DNA from: JBDSLU01 sp963844435
GTDB taxonomy: Bacteria; Acidobacteriota; Vicinamibacteria; Vicinamibacterales; Vicinamibacteraceae
Direction of reading: 5' to 3'
DNA length: 64,000 nucleotides
Assembly (NCBI GenBank): GCA_963844435.1
Contig: CAWJOG010000007.1
Span: 94,113 to 158,112 of the forward strand
Made by a program: the position numbers and the translations under genes. Below are positions 42,660 through 55,494 of the stretch, in pieces. The notes below the pieces were generated by a model. It was not told where the DNA came from, did no database searches, and saw only the letters and a program-made list of their open reading frames with translations. How positions within the stretch are numbered: the first letter of the stretch is position 1; each line of letters starts with the position of its first letter.

Positions 42660-42973
42660 ACCGCCGCCCGTGAGAGGCCGCGGCGCGCCCAGCACCGCGA
42701 ATAGCAGCCGAACGCCCAGGGGGCGACCCGCAGCCGACCGTGCGAGGCCGGCCGCCAGATCAGCTGCCGCGCACGTGCGGGCGCCGCGACGCGCCTAGCG
42801 TCGCGAGTAGCAGCCCGCACGTCCAAGGCGCGGCCCGCGGCCGGCCGTGCGAGGCCGGCCGCCAGATCAGCTGCCGCGCACGTGCGGGCGCCGCGACGCG
42901 CCTAGCGTCGCGAGTAGCAGCCCGCACGTCCAAGGCGCGGCCCGCGGCCGGCCGTGAGAGGCCGGCCGCCAAC
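42660..42973 (+). repeat. array of three structured repeats (copies 8a-8c)
   Basis: Copies 8b and 8c are nearly identical with a 107-bp period; 8a is more diverged. In 8b/8c the outer arms ACGTGCGGGC and GCCCGCACGT pair over 10 bp. The first hairpin is GCGACGC-GCCTA-GCGTCGC and the last GGCCGGCC with loop GTGCGA or GTGAGA. All are oriented left to right and end CGCCAACC against the AddA stop. Low divergence between b and c indicates recent tandem duplication. Confidence 0.88.
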
Positions 42974-42974
42974 C

Positions 42975-45900
42975 TTAGAGACGCAGGAGGATGCCGGAGG
43001 TCGGCCGGCCGGTGGCGCTGGCGATGGCTCGGGCGTAGAGGCGGATCTGGCCGAGGTAGGCGTCCAGCGCCTCGCCGGGGTCGGCGTCGGTCTTGAAATC
43101 GACGACCACCCACCCGGCGTCGGTCTCGAAGGCGGCATCCACGACGCCCTCGACGATGGCGCCGGTGGGCTCGGCAAGCGCGACCGGCACCTCACGCCGC
43201 AGCGCGGCACGACTGGCGGCGGCGCGCAGCGGTGCGAAGGCGGCGTGGGCCAGCGCGCCGCTGACGACGCGCGCCGCCGCGTCGGTCTCCGCGGGCTCCG
43301 CGGCCAGGACGCGCGCCTGCTGCGCGGCGATGGCCGCCACCGTCGGCGGCGGGGCGTCCAGGGGCACGAGCGCGAGCACCGCGTGGACGAGCGCCCCGAA
43401 CCGGACGCCGCCGGCGATGATCCCCTCCGGCCGCGGGATCGCCTCGACGCGAACGTCTCCCGATGCTTTTCCCGGTGTTTCTGCCGGTGTTTCTCCCGAT
43501 GCTCCTTCCGATGCTTCTCCGGGAGGCGCCAAAACGGTGGCAGATTCTGCGAGCTGGGCGGCGCGGGCGCGGACGGTCACGACGCGGTGCGACGGCCGGC
43601 TCCCCTGCTCCACTGCCGCCTCGCGCGCGACGCGCCACTGCGCGAACGCCTCGAGCCCCGAATCGACCACGCCGGGGGCGGCGTCCTTGGCGATCAGCTC
43701 CTCGCGGCGCAGGCCGAACGTCGGCTGGCGATCCAGGTCGAGAACACCCGGATCCCACCAGGTGACCGCGTGCGTCTCGTCGCCCTCGAAGGCGTGGATG
43801 CCGGGCCGCATGCTGGTCAGCGGGATCGTGTCGTCGCGGTCGACCGTCGAGTCGGGCCCAAAGCGTTCGGCCCACGCCTCGCGGACGGCCTCGCGGCGCC
43901 GATCCATCGCGGGATAGATCGCTGCGTTCAGCGGACTCACCCACCCGCTGTCTACCGGCCGGTCGCCGACGGCGCACACGACCAGCAGATCCCGGGCGCG
44001 CGTGGCGGCGACGTAAGCCACGCGGACGCCTTCGGCCTCGTCGCGCGCCACCTCGATCGGCGCGTGCTGCCGCAGCTCCGCGGGAGCCCAGCCGGCCAGG
44101 CTGACAGCGCAGCGCGAACCCTCGCTGTCTACCCAGCGGGAAGCGGTGCTGCGCGACAGCTCGGCGCCGATGTCGACCAGCACGACCACCGGGAACTCCA
44201 GGCCTTTGGCCTTGTGCACCGTCATCAGCCGGACGCCGTCGCTCCCCTCCTCGAGGATCGGTGCTTCAGCGGCCCGCGTCTCCTCGGCCTCGTCGCGCAG
44301 GCGCTCGACGAATCCGCGGAACGACAGCCCGCCTCCAGCCTCGTACTGGCGCGCCAGCTCGCCGACGTACTGGACGTTGGCGAGCGCCTGCTCGCCCGAC
44401 GGACGCAGCGCGAAAATCGCGTGCGCGCGGGACGCATCGAGCAACGCCGCGATCGTCGCCGCCACCGGGCGTTGGTTACGGCGCACGTGCAGATCCCGCA
44501 ACAGCCGGAGCGCCGCGGCCACGTCCAGCAACGCCGGTGGGACGCCCGACGCATCGGACGGATCGCAGATCTGCCACCATTGCCATCAACATCGGGAGTT
44601 CCTTCCGGAGTTGCTTCCGGAGGCTCCAACACCCGAAACGGGTGGAAGGACCTGGCGCGCGCCCGGTACGCAAGCAGCACGTCGTCGCCGAACGCGAACA
44701 GGGCGCCGCGGAGCGTGCCGAAGACCGACAGCTCGTCGTCCGGCCATTCGATCGCGGCGAGCGCGGTGCGCAGCGTCTCGACCTCCTCGCGCTCGTGGAA
44801 GCTCTTGCCGCCGACGAGCAGGTGCGGCAATCCGCGCGCCTCGAGCGCCTGGACGTACGGCCGCGTCACGTCGACCGTCGGCCCGTCGAACGTCCGCGTG
44901 TCGAAGCGGCGGAACAAAAGGCACACGTCGCGCGCCTCGATCGGGCAGCGCTCGGTCGGCCGCTCGCGATCGGTCACCGTCCAGCCGCTCGACCTGACGA
45001 GCCAGTCGACGAAGGCGGCGACCGCGTGCGGCTGCCCCTCGACAAGCGATGCCTTCGTCGGCGCACCGTTCCACAGCTTCACCTTCGGCACCGGCAGCGC
45101 CACGATCGCCGGCTGGCCGTGCTGGGCCGGCCGCACCGGCGCCAGCGGCACGTAGGACGCCTGGACGGCCACGCGTGTCGCCCGTCATGCGCGGCGCGAA
45201 CGCGGCGTTCACGGCGCGCTGGATGTCGGGCACGGCGCGGAAGCTGCTGCGCAGCGCGACGCACGCGGCGCCGTGCGCCCGCAGCTGCTCGCGGACCGAC
45301 TCGTAGACGCCGACGTCGGCGCGGCGGAAGCGATAGATCGACTGCTTCGGATCGCCGACGACGAACAGCTTGCCGGGGACGGGCCGCACTGCGCGCCAGT
45401 CGCGTCTCGGCGGCGTCGTCGGCCGCGAGCAGCAGCAGGATCTCCGCCTGCAGCGGGTCGGTGTCCTGGAACTCGTCGACGAACAGGTGCGTGAAGCGGC
45501 GCTGGAACGCTGCGCGCACGTCCGCGCAATCGCGCACCAGATCGCGGGCGCGGACCAGCAGGTCGAGGAAGTCGAGGGCCCCGACGCGGGCCTTCGCCGC
45601 TTCGTAGGCGTCGATTGCCGTGGCCAGCTCGTCACGCAGGCGGGCCGCGAGATCGGCGTCGGCGTCGCATTTGAAGTCCTCGATTCGCCTCACGAGCGCT
45701 GCGTGCTCGTCGAGCACCTGCGGCCGCGGCACGCCGCGCGCGTAAGGACTGGTCTTGCGCCCGGTTCGCGGGCGCTTGAACCTGTACGAGTCGAGCGACA
45801 CGAGCTGCGCCTCGAGGCCGTCGTAATCCCGCGGCCGGACCTGCTCCGACACCGCGACCTCGTTGGCGACGCGCCGCGCTGGATCGGTGTCCTGGTAGAG

Positions 45901-46587
45901 CGCGTCCTGGGAATCAGCGGGCGCGTCGGTCAGGCGTGCGAAGGCGAAGACGGCGTCGGCCAGCGCATCGACGCGGGCCACTTGATCGAACGCGCTGGAA
46001 TCCCACGCGCTGGTGAAGTCGCGCCATTCGGCCAGCGTCCAGGCGGCGCGCTCGAGGCGGCCGATGGGCCCCGCATCGTCGTAGCTGCGCCGGCGCAACG
46101 CCCGGCGCACGCCCGGCGGTGGCGCTTCGAGCCGCGCCTGCAGCCAGTCGTGGAACACCGTGCCGAACAGCGCCCGCGACTGCGGCTCGGTCAGCATCGT
46201 GAAGCGCGGATCGATGCGCGCCTCGACGGGCCGCTCCCGCAGCAGGTCGGCGCAGAAGGTGTGGATCGTGCTGACGTGCGCCTGTTCGAGGTTGGCGAGC
46301 GCCGCGGCCAGCGCGATCGTGGACGGCACGTCACCGGCCGTCGCCGCCGCCTGGCGCCGCGTCTCGAGCTCGGCGCGCAGCCGCAGCTTCAGCTCGCCCG
46401 CCGCCTTCTCGGAGAACGTCACCGCGACGATGCGCTCCACCGTCGCGCGCCCGAACGCGAGCACGTTGACGATGCGATCGACGAGCACCGTCGTCTTGCC
46501 GGTGCCGGCGGCGGCTTCGACCGCGAACGTCTCGTCGAGCGACGTCCGGATGCGATCGCGATCGACGGCGTCGGCCAGGACGCTCAC
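42975..46587 (-). CDS. addA: AddA/RecB-like helicase-nuclease (UvrD family; three frameshifts)
   Basis: About 1200 residues. It starts at GTG 46587, overlapping the AddB stop. Walker A is AAGTGKTT, then THLFVDEFQDTDPLQAEILL, GDPKQSIYRFRRADVGVYES, VRLMTVHKAKGLEFPVVVLV and RVAYVAATRARDLLVV. The C-terminal PD-(D/E)xK nuclease is VEGVVDAAF ... WVVVDFKTDAD. Frames change near 45400 and 45180 (+1 each) and near 44590 (-1). Two Pro/Glu/Thr-rich insertions (EASEGASGETPAETPGKAS; EPPEATPEGTPD) lie in loops. With AddB it would process double-strand breaks for recombination. Its 3' end abuts the repeat array. Confidence 0.87.
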
Positions 46588-49500
46588 GGCATGCCTCGCA
46601 GCGCCGCCAGATCGTCGAGCACGCCGAGCCGGGAGTTCTTGTGGACGGCGCGCCTTTCCTCGAGCGGCCCGCAGACGGCGCGGAAGTCGCACCAGTGGCA
46701 CGCGCCCTTGCGCGGCGACTGCGGCAGGGCGCCGGCCTCGACCGCGCGGTCGATGACCTCGAGCACCTCGACGCCGGCGCGGCGGTGCTCGTCGCGCACC
46801 GACACGGGATGCTCGGTGAAGCCGCCCGCGGTCGTCGCGAACGACAGCCGGGCGTACGACACGGGGCGCTCGAGAAGCCGTTCCGCGACGAGCGTGTAGA
46901 TGATCGGCTGCAGCGTGCCGCCGCCGCCGACGACCAGCCCGCGCGTGGTGCGGTTCCGTCCGGTCTTGTGGTCGGTGACCCGCAGCGAGCCCAGCGCGCC
47001 GTGCACCTCGACGAGATCGATCGCGCCACGAATCGGATAGCGGCCGTCGATCACGATCGGATCGGGCACGCTCGCCTCGTCGTGGGCGTCGTCGATCGGC
47101 AGGCCGAAACTGAGCTCGAAGTAGCGCGGCACCCACTCCGCGCTCGACGTGGCAACGCCGCCGAGCCACAGACGCAAGTCGCCGTGCATGAGCGTGATCT
47201 CGTCCTCCCACACGCGCTCGATCGCCGGCGCCAGACGATCGTGGTGACGATCGAACACCGATGTGGCGACCTCGCGCAGGATGTCCTGCGCCTCGCCGTG
47301 GCGATCGGGCGCAATCGGCAGCAGGTCGCGGCCGCGCAGCGCCCGCAGCACGTCGCGCTGCACCTCGTGGAAGATGGCGCCGCGCGTCAGCGGATCGAGC
47401 TGGACGATCGCCTCGGGTTGCTCGAGCGGCTGGAACCGGTAGATCGCGCCGAGGAGGAACTGGTACGGACACGCCGAGAAGCGCTGCAGAGCCGACACGG
47501 AGTACGGCCGGGCCGTCAGGCGTTGCGCGGCCAGCAGCGCCGGTACCTCGGCATGGTTGCCGATCAGGCCGTCCCACGGCGACCACGTCTTCTTCCACCG
47601 CGCCCACCGCGTGCGCAGGGACCGCGCCAGCGCGGGGTTCAGCTCCAGCAGGTAGTGGGCCGCGCCTTTGGCTGGCAGCTCGGCGGGACGGCCGCAGCAG
47701 CCGGCCGAGGACCGCCAGGTCGTGCTCCCATACGTCGATGGCAGACCCGGGGTCATCGGGCGCCGGCCACGCCAGCCACGCGCCGGTCGCGATCGCGGTG
47801 TCGTGCTCGAAGCGGACGTGATCGGGGACCGCGCCGGTCGACGCGCGCACGACGTCCAGCGCGTAGAACGACGGCACCCGCGCCCGTCCCTGGCCGACGT
47901 CGAGCCGCGGGTAGGACAGCCAGCAGCGCTCGGTGGCCGCACCGACGGCGAGACGGAGGCGCACGCGCTCGCCGTGGACGCGATCGTCCTCGACGGCGAG
48001 CGGCGCGGCCAGGGCCTTGCGCATGTCGTCGAGCAGCAGCGGATCCTCGCGGCTGCGCTGGGGGAACACCCGCTCGGCGAGGCCGACCACGAACACGACG
48101 CGGAACGTTCGCCCGCGCAGCGCGTCGGGCGTCGCCACGAAGACCTGGCCGAAGCGCGACTTCGGCGGATCGCGATCGAGCTGGGCGAGGCGCGGCAGCA
48201 GCACGCGCCGCACCTCGCCGAGCGAAACAGGACCGACCGCCGCCATCGGGCGCAGGTCGGCGAGCAGCTGCAGGACGCGCACGGGGCGCCGCAGCGCGCG
48301 CGGCGCCAGCGCCGAGAGACGATCGAGCCATTCGCCCCAGCGCGCCTGTGCCGGCAACCCGGCCAGCTCGTCGACCAGCGGCAACGCGAAGCGGCTCAGG
48401 TCGTCGAGGGCCTCGAGATCCCGCGTGACCGCCGCGACCCGGCCGCTCTCGGGTTCGTCCGACTGCAGCTCGCTCAGGCGCAGTTCCAGTTCGGCCCGCA
48501 GCCCGCCCAGGCGGCGGTGCCAGCGCGCCGCGCGTCCGGTCGGCCCCGCCTCGGACGCGACGGCCGCGTCCACGAGCAGCGACTCCCAGCGCCACGGCGC
48601 CCGCACGTCGGTCCGTTCGGTGGGCAGAAACTGATCGCTCACCGCGGGCTCAGCCCCGGGTCAGCCCGGGCTGGGCCCCGGGCCGGGTTTCCAGCCGTTC
48701 GATCACGTCGAACAGGGACAGCTGACCCGGCGCGAGGGCTTCGTCGCGCGAGGCGACCAGGGGCGGCGGATCGGGTGCCGATCGGCCGGTCGCCGGGTCG
48801 CGCCGCGGCACCTGGCCCAGGGACAGGTATTCGGCGAAGCTCCGCGCCGACAGGTCGTCGGCCGCACAGGCGAGCAGCGCAAGGAACGCCCGGCCGGTGG
48901 GATCCGGGCGCCGTGTCCCGCGCGAAAACCAAGCCGGCACCTTGGCGCGCTCGAGGGCCTGTTCGATCGGCCCCCAGTAGCTTTCGGGCGCCCGGACGAC
49001 GATCGCCATCTCGTCGAACGGGACGCCGCGGGCCGCTTCGTCGAGGATCCGGCGCGATACCTCGACCGCCTCCCGCGATTCGCCAGGCGCCGAGAAGAAC
49101 CGCACGCTGTCGTCCTGGACGCCGGCCGGTGCCTCGCCGGCGAAGAGGAAGCGGCGAACGCGGGCCAGCGCATCGGTCCCGGCGTCGTCGCGCACCTCGA
49201 CCGCCGAGGCGAGAGGCCCTGGCAGCAGCGCCATCGTCCGCGCGTCACCGGCCGGAATCGTGGCGAGGACCGCTGCCGCTCTCGCGACCAGGGCCTCGAC
49301 GAACGCCTGCTCGGCGACGGTCGCGATCGGCACGTCGATGAGGACGATCGGCCCTGCCGACAGGCCACCCGCGTCGCCGGCGCGGAGGCGCGCGGTCGCG
49401 GTGTCGAGGAGCGCCGAGCGGTCGGCCAGCCCGCCCTCCGCCAGCAGCGCGGCGTAGCGATCGCCGAGATGGCCGAGGTCGGGTCCCGCCGCCCCGAGGG

Positions 49501-49918
49501 GCGCCAGGCGTCCCGGGGCGACGCCGGCCTCGCGCAGCTCGCCCAGGGTGTCGGCCAGGGCGCGCGGCAGGCCGGGGCTGTCGGCAATCGGCGCCAGGTA
49601 GCCGAGCGTCCCGTCTCGGGTCAGCTCGAACAGGGCGCGGGTGGCCAGGGCATCGGTGGCCAGCGCGGTGGCCGGCGTCACCCCCGACGCCGCCAGCGTC
49701 GCGGTGGCAATCCGCGAGGCGAGCTGCCCGAGGGTGAAGCGGTGGAGGCCGAAGGTGGCGCCCCGGCTGGCGGCGATGCCCCGGCAGACGTCGTCGGCGG
49801 CCTCGCGGGTCGCCCCGACGACGATCAGCTCGGTCGACGCCGGCCAGCCGGCCACGAACGCCGCGGCGGCCTCGAGCCGCACGCGGGCCGAGGCCGACAC
49901 GACCGCGAGAGTTGCCAC
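46584..49918 (-). CDS. addB: AddB-like nuclease/inactivated helicase subunit (two +1 frameshifts)
   Basis: About 1111 residues assembled from frames joined near 48650 and 47690; total length is 3n+2, as two extra bases predict. The N-terminal half is a degenerate helicase fold. The C-terminal half carries SVSALQRFSACPYQFLLGAI and CHWCDFRAVC, together the four-Cys iron-sulfur staple, flanking the nuclease motif GAIDLVEVHG ... RVTDHKTGRN. This is the AddB arrangement; the partner AddA gene follows with overlapping stop/start. It probably binds and guides DNA while its nuclease cuts one strand. Confidence 0.85.
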
Positions 49919-49943
49919 AGTTCCGTTACACTACCGCAGAAAA

Positions 49944-51107
49944 ATGCCGGTCCAGGTGGGCGCGGCGGCCAGAAAACGGTGGGGTGACGTGGAGTCCGAG
50001 CCGCGACCAGCAGCCAGCAAGCCGGCGGTGCACCCACCGGATCCTCCGATCCCTCTCCTCGCCGAGGCGCCGGCCGTCGTTACCGGCCGCGCGCCCGACT
50101 GGTGGGCGTCGCTGAACGACGAGCAGTTGCTCGACGTCCGGATGTGCGACCTGCACGTCACCATCGAAGGCAGCAAGCTGGTCGCGAGCATCGCGCAGCT
50201 GCACGCCGAGCTCGAAAACCGCAAACTCGCATTCGAGCCCCACTACTGGCTATCGGATGAGTGGTTCACGCCTGACGGCGTCAGCGGCGTCGCCATCCCG
50301 TTCTATCTCGCGCATCCCCGGCTCGAGCAGCTCGAGGAGCGGCAGATGCTCGAGGTGGAAGGCGGCACACACGACTGGTGCGTCAAGATTCTGCGCCACG
50401 AGGCCGGCCACGCCATCGATAACGCCTATCAGCTGCAGCGCCGCCGCAAGCGGCTCAAGCTGTTCGGCCTCTCGACGGCGGAGTACCCGGAGTACTACAC
50501 GCCCAAACCCTACAGCAAGAGCTTCGTCCTGCACCTCGATTCCTGGTACGCGCAGAGCCATCCCGACGAGGACTTCGCCGAGACGTTCGCGGTGTGGCTC
50601 AACCCGCACTCGCAGTGGCGCGAGCGCTACGCCGATTGGCCGGCGCTGAAGAAGCTCGAGTACATGGACGAGCTCATGCAGGAGCTCGCCGGGCATCCGC
50701 CCCGCCGGGTGTCGCGCCGCAAGCTGGGGCCGCTGCCCAGCCTGAAGAAGACGCTCCGGCAACACTACGACCGCAAGCGCGCGCACTACGGTTACGAGTA
50801 CCCGAACTTCTACGACCGCGATCTGCGCCGGCTGTTCACCGAGGCGGCCGCGGCGCCCAGGGGCAGCCCGCCGGCCACGCGTTTCCTCGGCCGCATCCGT
50901 AAGGACGTGTGCCGCCGCGTCTCGCGCTGGACCGGTGAGTACCGCTACACCATCGACCGCGTCTTCGAGGACGTGATCACCCGCTGCCGCGAGCTGAACC
51001 TGCGGCTGGTCAAGCCTCCGGAGGAGGCGACGCTGGAGTTCACGATCCTGCTGACCGTCCAGACCATGAACTACCTCCACAGCGGCCGGCACCGGGTGGC
51101 GCTATGA
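49944..51107 (+). CDS. putative zinc-binding metallopeptidase (zincin-like)
   Basis: 387 residues. After a variable Pro-rich start comes PDWWASLNDEQLLDVRMCDL, then the zinc motif HEAGHAIDNAYQL and a downstream DEDFAETFAVWLNP that may supply the third ligand and base. The C-terminal half is basic and helical (KTLRQHYDRKRAHYGYEYPN). It fits the putative zinc-binding metallopeptidase family. No signal peptide, so cytoplasmic. It overlaps the ATP-grasp gene (ATGA), implying a coupled function. Confidence 0.8.
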   Translation: MPVQVGAAARKRWGDVESEPRPAASKPAVHPPDPPIPLLAEAPAVVTGRAPDWWASLNDEQLLDVRMCDLHVTIEGSKLVASIAQLHAELENRKLAFEPHYWLSDEWFTPDGVSGVAIPFYLAHPRLEQLEERQMLEVEGGTHDWCVKILRHEAGHAIDNAYQLQRRRKRLKLFGLSTAEYPEYYTPKPYSKSFVLHLDSWYAQSHPDEDFAETFAVWLNPHSQWRERYADWPALKKLEYMDELMQELAGHPPRRVSRRKLGPLPSLKKTLRQHYDRKRAHYGYEYPNFYDRDLRRLFTEAAAAPRGSPPATRFLGRIRKDVCRRVSRWTGEYRYTIDRVFEDVITRCRELNLRLVKPPEEATLEFTILLTVQTMNYLHSGRHRVAL

Positions 51108-52133
51108 GGAAGCTCCGCGTCCTCGCGCTGATGCACGACTATCTCGTCCCGCCGAAGGACGTGAACGGCATCGACTCTGAGCGCCGCCAAATGGAAGATG
51201 GAGTATGACGTCACCCACACGCTCGAAGTGATGGGCCACGACGTCCGCGCGCTCGGGCTCGGCGGCGACCTCGGCGTCATCACCGAAGCGGTGAAGACCT
51301 GGGATCCGCACATCGTCTTCAACCTGATGGAGAACTTCGAGGGCATCGCGATGTTCGACCAGAACGTCGTCAGCCACCTCGAGCTGCTCCGCGTGCCCTA
51401 CACCGGCTGCAATCCGCGCGGCCTGATGCTGGCACGGGACAAGGCCCTGTCGAAGACCCTGCTGTCGTACCACCGCCTGCCGGTGCCCGAGTTCACGGTG
51501 TTCCGGGTCGGGCGCGCGGTGCAGCGGCCGAAGCGGCTGCAGTTCCCGGTGATCGTGAAGTCGCTGACCCAGGAATCGTCGATCGGCATCTCGCAGGCCT
51601 CGGTCGTCGAGGACGAGGCGAAGCTGCTCGAGCGCGTCCGCTTCATCCACCGCAAGGTCGGCACCGACGCCATCGCCGAGCGGTACGTCGATGGGCGCGA
51701 GCTCTACGTCGGCGTGATCGGCAACCTGAAGCTCCAGGTCTTCCCGGTCTGGGAGATGAAGTTCGACAAGATGCCCGAGCACAGCTACCGCATCGCGACC
51801 GAGCGGGTGAAGTGGAACGATGCCTACCAGAAGAAGCACGGCATCACCACGGTCGCGGCCGGCGACCTGCCCGAGGAGCTGGCGAGCCGCGTCGGGCAGA
51901 TCTGCCGCCGCGTCTACCGGACGCTGGATCTCTCCGGCTACGCCCGCATCGATCTGCGGCTCGACGCCGAGGGCCGTGTCTACGTGCTCGAAGCAAACCC
52001 GAATCCGCAGCTCGCCTACGGCGAGGACTTCGCCGAATCGGCGCACCACGCCGGCGTCAGCTACGAGACGCTGCTGCAGAAGATCCTGACGACGGGCCTG
52101 TCGTGGCGCCCGGAGCGGCAGAACTTCGCCTGA
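51104..52133 (+). CDS. ATP-grasp ligase, D-Ala–D-Ala ligase-like (one +1 frameshift)
   Basis: About 342 residues: MRKLRVLALMHDYLVPPKDV to 51175, then in the next frame SAAKWKMEYDVTHTLEVMGH onward (length 3n+1). ATP-grasp marks: PYTGCNPRGLMLARDKALSK, VIVKSLTQESSIGISQASVV, AERYVDGRELYVGVIGN, and the metal site ARIDLRLDAEGRVYVLEANP with NPQLAYGEDFAESA. It would ligate a carboxylate to an amine. Coupling to a cytoplasmic zinc peptidase rather than to cell-wall genes suggests a substrate other than peptidoglycan precursors. Confidence 0.85.
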
Positions 52134-52134
52134 T

Positions 52135-52653
52135 TCAGCCGACGTACTTGTCTTTGAGGATGGCCAGGTGGTGCCGCTCGTGGCCGACGATGACGTAGCC
52201 GATCGCACGGGCCGTCGTCGGGTTCTGGTTCACCGCGCCGACGCGATCGAGCGACGCCTCGTCCAGGTGCCGGAACAGGTGGATCGACGACTGGCGGACG
52301 CACTTGAACTCGTCGAGCAGGCTGCTCCACGTCCGCGACCCGTGTCCCGACGTTTTGGCGTAGTCGTCCTGCTCGAACGGCGGGAACGACGCCTGGTCGC
52401 CGCGGGCGACGCCGAGAGCACGGTACTGCATCACCCGCTCGGTGTCGGCCATGTGGCCGAGCACTTCCTTGATGGTCCATTTGTCCGGCGCGTAGCGCGA
52501 CTCGACCTGGGCCTCGGACAGGCCGCGGTACCAGGCCATCGTCTCGTCGAGTTGTCGCGCCATGGTCTCGGCGAGGTCGTCGACGTCCTCGACGAGGCGG
52601 ATGTAGCGATCGAACCAGCCGGCGTATTCGGTGGGTGCGGGTCGGCGTGCCAT
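52135..52653 (-). CDS. DinB-family protein
   Basis: 172 residues of the DinB/YfiT four-helix bundle. Metal-ligand positions are TIKEVLGHMADTERV and the late VIVGHERHHLAILKD, giving three histidines. Members act as metal-dependent thiol S-transferases or hydrolases, or have unknown roles. ATG 52653 is chosen over 52677. It is convergent with the ATP-grasp gene (stops 2 bp apart) and divergent from DUF485. Confidence 0.9.
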   Translation of the reverse strand: MARRPAPTEYAGWFDRYIRLVEDVDDLAETMARQLDETMAWYRGLSEAQVESRYAPDKWTIKEVLGHMADTERVMQYRALGVARGDQASFPPFEQDDYAKTSGHGSRTWSSLLDEFKCVRQSSIHLFRHLDEASLDRVGAVNQNPTTARAIGYVIVGHERHHLAILKDKYVG

Positions 52654-52709
52654 GGCGCAGTATAGGGGCCGCTGCACGAAGCGGTGCCCGCAAAGTTAAG
52701 ATACGGGTC

Positions 52710-52981
52710 ATGCCTGCTGCGCATCCGTCGCGCCGGGCCGGGGGCGCGCTGCGCTTCTGGCTGTTCGGCCTCTATCTGGCCTGCTACCTGGCCTTCACGA
52801 TCCTCACCGCGTTCAACCGGCCGCTGATGGCCTCGGCGCCCTTCGGCGGAGCCAACCTCGCCGTCCTCTCCGGCTTCGGCCTGATCGGCGCGGCGCTGGC
52901 GCTCGCCCTCCTCTACTGGTGGCTGTGCCGCGACGGCCGCGCCTCAGCGGCCCCGGGCGCCCCGGCAGCGAAGGCGGGGCG

Positions 52982-52985
<4 letters not shown>
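52710..52985 (+). CDS. DUF485-type small membrane protein
   Basis: 91 residues with two membrane segments (FWLFGLYLACYLAFTILTAF; NLAVLSGFGLIGAALALALL) ending YWWLCRD and a short polar tail. Small DUF485 proteins are the usual partner of acetate/solute:sodium symporters, and the next gene is one, overlapping by 4 bp (ATGA). Confidence 0.85.
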
Positions 52986-54905
<1,920 letters not shown>

Positions 54906-54957
54906 CGCGTTTCGATTATTGACGGGCGCCGCGGGCGGAACGACACTCGACCCACCT

Positions 54958-55494
54958 GTGCCGCATATCAGCCTGCCCGAAGGCCTCCCGGGGATCGTCG
55001 GTGCGTTCGCCTTCCGGCCCGAGACGGCGCGGCCGATGCGCGAGCTCGCCGAAGTGCTGCTGCGCGGCCCCAGCACCCTGTCCAGCGCCGAGCGCGAGAC
55101 CATCGCCGCCTTCGTCTCGTCGCGCAACGACTGTCACTTCTGTCATGCCAGCCATCGCGCCGCCGCGGCGCACCACAGCGGCGGGGACTACGACGTCGTC
55201 GATGCCGTCACCCGCGACCACCAACTGGCGCCCGTGTCGGCGAAGCTCAAGGCGCTGCTGACCATCGCCGGCCGGGTCCAGGAAAGCGGGCGGCTGGTGA
55301 CGGACGCGGACGTCGCGGCGGCCCGCGCCGAGGGCGCAACCGACGTCGAAATCCACGACACCGTCCTCATCGCCGCGGCGTTCTCGATGTTCAACCGCTA
55401 CGTCGACGGCCTGGCCACGGTCACGCCGGTCGGGGACGAGCTCTACGACCCGATGGGCCGGCGCATGGCGTCCGAAGGCTACGTCCGCAAATGA
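54958..55494 (+). CDS. AhpD-like peroxidase-related protein, paralogue 1
   Basis: 178 residues from GTG 54958 (VPHISLPEGLPGIVGAFAFR). Carboxymuconolactone-decarboxylase/AhpD fold: TIAAFVSSRNDCHFCHASHR with redox CxxC and downstream His, then KLKALLTIAGRVQESGRLVT and ATDVEIHDTVLIAAAFSMFN. It closely resembles paralogue 3. The GTG is chosen because it aligns with the MAHIPLPDGLPG start of that paralogue. Its stop overlaps the next start (ATGA). Confidence 0.85.
   Translation: MPHISLPEGLPGIVGAFAFRPETARPMRELAEVLLRGPSTLSSAERETIAAFVSSRNDCHFCHASHRAAAAHHSGGDYDVVDAVTRDHQLAPVSAKLKALLTIAGRVQESGRLVTDADVAAARAEGATDVEIHDTVLIAAAFSMFNRYVDGLATVTPVGDELYDPMGRRMASEGYVRK

Noticed and set aside
42660..42973. Possible CRISPR array at the triple repeat.
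   Set aside because: Units are contiguous at 107-bp period with no unique spacers and no cas genes; they are copies of the dispersed structured repeat.
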